From Microbacteriaceae bacterium PS02343 (lineage in GTDB: Bacteria; Actinomycetota; Actinomycetes; Actinomycetales; Microbacteriaceae), in assembly GCA_029959365.1 (NCBI GenBank), contig JASCOA010000012.1:1-46878 (forward strand): 46,878 nt of DNA, read 5' to 3'. A model generated the notes under the pieces. It was not told where the DNA came from, did no database searches, and worked only from the letters and a program-made list of their open reading frames with translations. The translations under genes were made by a program, and so were the position numbers. This document shows positions 43,503 to 46,878 of the stretch, one piece after another (position 1 is the stretch's first letter; the number at the start of each line of letters is the position of its first letter).

Positions 43503-44636
43503 TCAGACCACGCGGCGGCCGGCCGCCCAGACGGCGCGCACGCGCATCCGCTCGTCCAGCTGCACGGCGTCGGCGGCGTAGCCCGGCGCGAGCCGCCCGA
43601 GCTCGGCGTCGAGACCCAGCGCGGCGGCGGGCACCGAGGTCAGCGCGGCCACGGCGGCGATCTCCTCGACGCCGATGGCCAGGGCGATGCGCAGCGCCTC
43701 GTCCTGGGCCAGCACGCTGCCCGCCAGCGTCGAGGTGCCGGCCAGGTGCGCGGTGCCCTCGTGCACGTGCACCTCGCGGCTGCCGAGCGCGTAGACGCCG
43801 TCGGCGGCGCCCGTCGCGGCCATCGAGTCGGTGATGAGCGCGACCCGTCCCGGCGCGGCGCGGAACAGCAGCCGGGCCATCGTGGCATCGACGTGCCGGC
43901 CGTCGAGGATGAGCTCGAGCCGCACCCGATCGTCGTCGATCGCCGCGCCGATCGGGCCGGGGTCGCGGTGGTGCAGCCCGGGCATCGCGTTGAAGGCGTG
44001 GGTGAGCAGGGTCGCGCCGCGCCGGAACGCCTCGGCCGCGATCCAGCGGTCGGCGGCCGTGTGCCCGACGGCGACGCGCACGCCCGCCTCGGCGAACGCC
44101 TCGATCGCGTCGAGGGCGTGCGGCAGCTCGGGGGCGATGGTGATCTGGCGCAGCGTGCCGCCGGCCGCCTCGTAGAGCGCCGCTATGCGCTCGGGCGTCG
44201 GCTCCATGAGTGCGCCGGGGTCGTGCGCGCCCCGCCGCTCCGGAGCGAGGAACGGCCCCTCCAGGTGCGAGCCGAGCACGAGCGGATCGGCGGCAGCCGC
44301 CTCGGCCACCTGCGCCAGCGAAAGCTCCAACCGCTCCAGCGGCGCGGCGACCAGCGAGAGCACCGATCGGGTCGTGCCGTGCGCGCGGTGCACGGCGAGC
44401 GCCCGTCGGATGCCCTCCGGGCCCTCGTCGTAGGAGGCGCCGCCGGCACCGTGGCCGTGCAGGTCGATGAACCCGGGCACGAGGGTGGCGCCGCCGAGGT
44501 CCACGCGCTCGTCGGTCTCGGGCAGCTCGGGCCCCTGACCCGTCGCGACGATGCGGTCGCCCTCGATCAGCAGCCACGCATCCGCTCGCACGCCATCGGC
44601 GTCGACGGCTCGCGCGGCGTGCAGCAGCAGGCGCAT
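43503..44636 (-). CDS. N-acetylglucosamine-6-phosphate deacetylase
   Basis: This 377-residue amidohydrolase removes acetate from GlcNAc-6-phosphate, the step before NagB. Motifs include PGFIDLHGHGAGGASYDEG, LGSHLEGPFLAPERRGAHD, VAVGHTAAD, LTHAFNAMPGLHHRDPG and the catalytic-Asp loop ALITDSMAATG. The frame is open far upstream, but the ATG at 44636, overlapping the purU stop by one base, gives the normal N-terminus. It appears to be co-transcribed with purU. Confidence 0.93.
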   Translation of the reverse strand: MRLLLHAARAVDADGVRADAWLLIEGDRIVATGQGPELPETDERVDLGGATLVPGFIDLHGHGAGGASYDEGPEGIRRALAVHRAHGTTRSVLSLVAAPLERLELSLAQVAEAAAADPLVLGSHLEGPFLAPERRGAHDPGALMEPTPERIAALYEAAGGTLRQITIAPELPHALDAIEAFAEAGVRVAVGHTAADRWIAAEAFRRGATLLTHAFNAMPGLHHRDPGPIGAAIDDDRVRLELILDGRHVDATMARLLFRAAPGRVALITDSMAATGAADGVYALGSREVHVHEGTAHLAGTSTLAGSVLAQDEALRIALAIGVEEIAAVAALTSVPAAALGLDAELGRLAPGYAADAVQLDERMRVRAVWAAGRRVV

Positions 44637-45514
44637 CAGCGGAAGATGATCGTCCTCGCGCCGTCGAGCAGCACGCGCTGCTCGGCGAACCACTTGACGG
44701 CCTGGGCGAGCGTGCGGCTCTCCTCGTCCTGGCCGATGGCGACGAGCTCGGGCACGGCGCGGCTGTGGTCGACGCGCACCACGTTCTGCTCGATGATCGG
44801 GCCCTCGTCGAGGTCGGCCGTGACGAAGTGGGCGGTCGCGCCGATGAGCTTCACGCCGCGGCCGTGCGCCTGCTTGTAGGGGTTCGCGCCCTTGAAACCG
44901 GGCAGGAAGGAGTGGTGGATGTTGATGGCCCGGCCCTCGAGGGCCGCGCAGAGCTCGGGGGAAAGGATCTGCATGTAGCGCGCGAGCACGACCAGCTCGA
45001 TGTCGTGCTCGTCGATCGCGGCGAGCACCCGGCGCTCGAAGTCGGCCTTCTGCTCCGGGCCGGTCACTGGGGAGGACTCGAACGGCACGCCGTAGAACGC
45101 GGCGAGCTCGGCGAGGTCGGGGTGGTTGCCCATGACGAGCGGCACCTCGATCGGCAGCTGGCCCGCGCGCTGGCGGAAGAGCAGGTCGTTGAGGCAGTGC
45201 GCCGCCTTCGACACGAGCACGAGGGTGCGCACGGGGCGGCCGACCGTGTCGATCGTCCAGGTCATGCCGTAGCGCTCGACGACCGGGGCGAGCGCCGCCT
45301 CGAAGGCGTCGCGGCCCGAGGGCGACTCGATCTGCAGCCGCATGAAGAAGGTGCCGGTCGCCTCGCTCGAGAACTGCTGCGACTCGGTGATGTTGCCCGA
45401 GGCCTCGACGATCGCGCCGCTGATGGCGTGCACGATGCCCGGCTGGTCGGGGCAGGCGATCGTGAGCACCCAGTGCTCGAGCGACGCGGGGACAGCGGAT
45501 GCGGCGGGACTCAC
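44636..45514 (-). CDS. Formyltetrahydrofolate deformylase
   Basis: This 292-residue enzyme hydrolyses 10-formyl-THF to formate and THF, balancing one-carbon pools for purine synthesis. An N-terminal ACT domain (about residues 15-95; IACPDQPGIVHAISGAI) is followed by the formyltransferase domain with VMGNHPDL, INIHHSFLPGFKGANPY and the catalytic DLDEGPIIEQ. The GTG start lies 6 bases after a TAGTCT -10 element (leaderless). Confidence 0.93.
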   Translation of the reverse strand: MSPAASAVPASLEHWVLTIACPDQPGIVHAISGAIVEASGNITESQQFSSEATGTFFMRLQIESPSGRDAFEAALAPVVERYGMTWTIDTVGRPVRTLVLVSKAAHCLNDLLFRQRAGQLPIEVPLVMGNHPDLAELAAFYGVPFESSPVTGPEQKADFERRVLAAIDEHDIELVVLARYMQILSPELCAALEGRAINIHHSFLPGFKGANPYKQAHGRGVKLIGATAHFVTADLDEGPIIEQNVVRVDHSRAVPELVAIGQDEESRTLAQAVKWFAEQRVLLDGARTIIFR

Positions 45515-45519
45515 CCCCG

Positions 45520-45526
45520 TAGACTA
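45520..45526. promoter_or_regulatory. Overlapping divergent -10 elements in TAGACTA
   Basis: The 7 bases TAGACTA read as -10 TAGACT on the plus strand (45520-45525, towards the MFS gene) and TAGTCT on the minus strand (45526 down to 45521, six bases before the purU GTG). The two promoters share almost all their -10 bases and can hardly fire together. Confidence 0.45.
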
Positions 45527-45604
45527 CCGAGCGATGGCCCTGCACCGAGCCATCCCGCTGGGCGGCGCGACGACCCCACGATCCACCCCACCTCGAGGCC
45601 CCCG

Positions 45605-46789
45605 ATGCCGGTTCCACGCATGCCCTGGTTCACCCTGCTCGTGATCGCCGGAGCGATCTTCGTGAGCGTCACGAGCGAGTTCCTGCCCGCCGGGCTGCTG
45701 CCCGAGATCGCCGCCGACCTGGACGTCTCCGAGTCGAGGGTCGGCGTGCTCGTCACGGCCTTCGCCGCCACCGTCGTCGTCGCCACGGCGCCGCTGACCG
45801 CGCTGACCCGTCGGCTGCCGCGCAAGCCGCTGCTCGTCGGCGCGATGCTGGTCGGCGCCGCGGGCAACGCACTCGCGGCGATCGCACCGAGCTACGAGGT
45901 GCTGCTCGGCTCGCGGATCCTCGCAGGGCTCTCCTACGGCCTGTTCTGGGCGCTGGTGATGGGCGCCGTCGCGCGCGTCGTCGCGCCCGAGCAGCTGGCG
46001 CGCGCGGTCGCCGTCGCGCTCGGCGGCGGCACCACCGCCTTCGTGCTCGGCATCCCGCTCGGCACCGCGCTCGGCACGGCGGTCGGCTGGCGCACCGCCT
46101 TCGTCGTCATCGCGGTCGCGATCCTGCTGCTGGGCGTGCTCGTGGCGGTGCTGCTGCCGCACCTCGAGAAGGACCCGGTCGTGCCGACGGGGGAGCGCAT
46201 CCCGATCTGGCGGGCGGGCGGCGTGCGCTCCGTGCTGCTGCTCTGCCTCGTCGTGATCGTGAGCATGGGCGCGCACTACGTCTTCTACACCTACATCGCC
46301 TCCTACGCGATCGAGGTCGGCGGCTTCGACGAGCGCTCGGTGAGCCTGCTGCTCTTCGCCTACGGCGCGGCCGGCGCGCTCGGACTGGTGGGCGTCGGCG
46401 TGCTCGGCGACCGGCATCCGCGCGTCGCGGTCATCGGCGGCATGCTGCTCGCGGCCTCGGCGGTGGCGCTGCTCCTCGTCTTCCCGGGCCTGCCCTGGCT
46501 GCTCGTCGCGGTGCTGATCGTCTGGGGCTTCGCGCTGGGCGGGGTGCCGGCCATGCTGCAGTCGACGGTGCTGAGGGTGGCGTCGCCGCGCATCCGCGAC
46601 CTCTCCTCGGCCGTCTACTCGTCGAGCTTCAACTTCGCGATCGGCGGCGGCGCGCTGCTCGGCGCTGGCATCCTCGACGTGCACGGCCTCGTCGGGCTCG
46701 TGCCGGTGGCGGCCTTCGGGCTCGCGCTGGGTGCGGTCATCGCGGCGGCGGCGGGTCGGCGCCCGACCTGGCGGATGCGGGTGCACTGA
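45605..46789 (+). CDS. MFS transporter (drug:H+ antiporter-1 / AraJ-like)
   Basis: This 394-residue protein has 12 hydrophobic helices. It opens with LLVIAGAIFVSVTSEFLPAGLLPEIAADLDVSESRVG, matching DHA1-type exporters such as AraJ/YdhP, and has the loop motif LTRRLPRKPLLVGAML between helices 2 and 3 and GDRHPRVAVIGG between helices 8 and 9. Likely role: export of a small molecule or sugar by proton antiport; the substrate is unknown. The ATG at 45605 has a weak GAGG; an ATG five codons later is an alternative. Divergent from purU. Confidence 0.88.
   Translation: MPVPRMPWFTLLVIAGAIFVSVTSEFLPAGLLPEIAADLDVSESRVGVLVTAFAATVVVATAPLTALTRRLPRKPLLVGAMLVGAAGNALAAIAPSYEVLLGSRILAGLSYGLFWALVMGAVARVVAPEQLARAVAVALGGGTTAFVLGIPLGTALGTAVGWRTAFVVIAVAILLLGVLVAVLLPHLEKDPVVPTGERIPIWRAGGVRSVLLLCLVVIVSMGAHYVFYTYIASYAIEVGGFDERSVSLLLFAYGAAGALGLVGVGVLGDRHPRVAVIGGMLLAASAVALLLVFPGLPWLLVAVLIVWGFALGGVPAMLQSTVLRVASPRIRDLSSAVYSSSFNFAIGGGALLGAGILDVHGLVGLVPVAAFGLALGAVIAAAAGRRPTWRMRVH

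Positions 46790-46878
<89 letters not shown>

Noticed and set aside
45534-45644. 36-codon ORF starting 8 bases after the plus-strand TAGACT
   Set aside because: It overlaps the start of the MFS gene in another frame and is rich in Pro/Arg; a leader peptide is possible but unsupported.

Overview
The window looks like one complete assembly contig from a very GC-rich actinobacterium, most likely a member of the Microbacteriaceae (order Micrococcales). The evidence is roughly 70% GC with G/C at nearly every third codon position, actinobacterial families (GuaB3, DUF3817, DUF6350, PcrA with its C-terminal domain, KhtTU-type antiporter), the gene order sucC-sucD-DUF6350-purN-purH, and many apparently leaderless promoters. 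Both ends are G homopolymer or G-rich and look like assembly artefact. I saw no tRNA, rRNA, CRISPR array or classical transposase.

Layout. 186-7908: a branched-chain-amino-acid-type (Liv) ABC transporter split into two tandem lipoprotein binding proteins (+) and a livH-livM-livG-livF operon (-), with an esterase between them; four GTnAC boxes before the second binding protein suggest nitrogen control. 8220-16599: guaB, guaB3, a KhtT/KhtU antiporter pair, SURF1, DUF3817, guaA and a TPR gene. 16684-18741: Bax-inhibitor-like membrane protein and a divergent glycerophosphodiester phosphodiesterase. 18780-19980: an accessory island holding one AbiEi-N/DUF559 nuclease-like gene bracketed by two inverted-repeat doublets. 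20088-24639: pcrA helicase and a NarL-type two-component system. 24656-26371: a RimK-type glutamate ligase fused to an RCK_C domain, divergent from a RimB-like protease. 26776-32491: sucCD, DUF6350, purN, purH. 32797-36476: a heterodimeric ABC exporter. 36491-38697: an alkyltransferase-like protein, a GNAT and icd. 38980-42597: a large secreted subtilase. 42695-46789: nagB, nagA, purU and an MFS exporter.

How it works together. Most of the window is housekeeping metabolism: guanine nucleotide synthesis (guaB, guaA), the end of purine synthesis (purN, purH) with one-carbon supply (purU), TCA steps (sucCD, icd) and amino-sugar catabolism (nagA, nagB). Genes are tightly packed with ATGA/TGATG overlaps, and most transcription units end in strong GC-rich hairpins.

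The least conventional observations are: the nuclease-like gene flanked by REPIN-like doublets; a 9-mer, GAGCGGATG, present 26 times by hand count where base composition predicts about one or fewer; a series of -10 elements placed 6-7 bases before the start codon; a RimK-RCK_C fusion; a LivH permease with an extracytoplasmic N-terminal domain; and a terminator-like hairpin containing the guaA stop codon and the start of the next gene.
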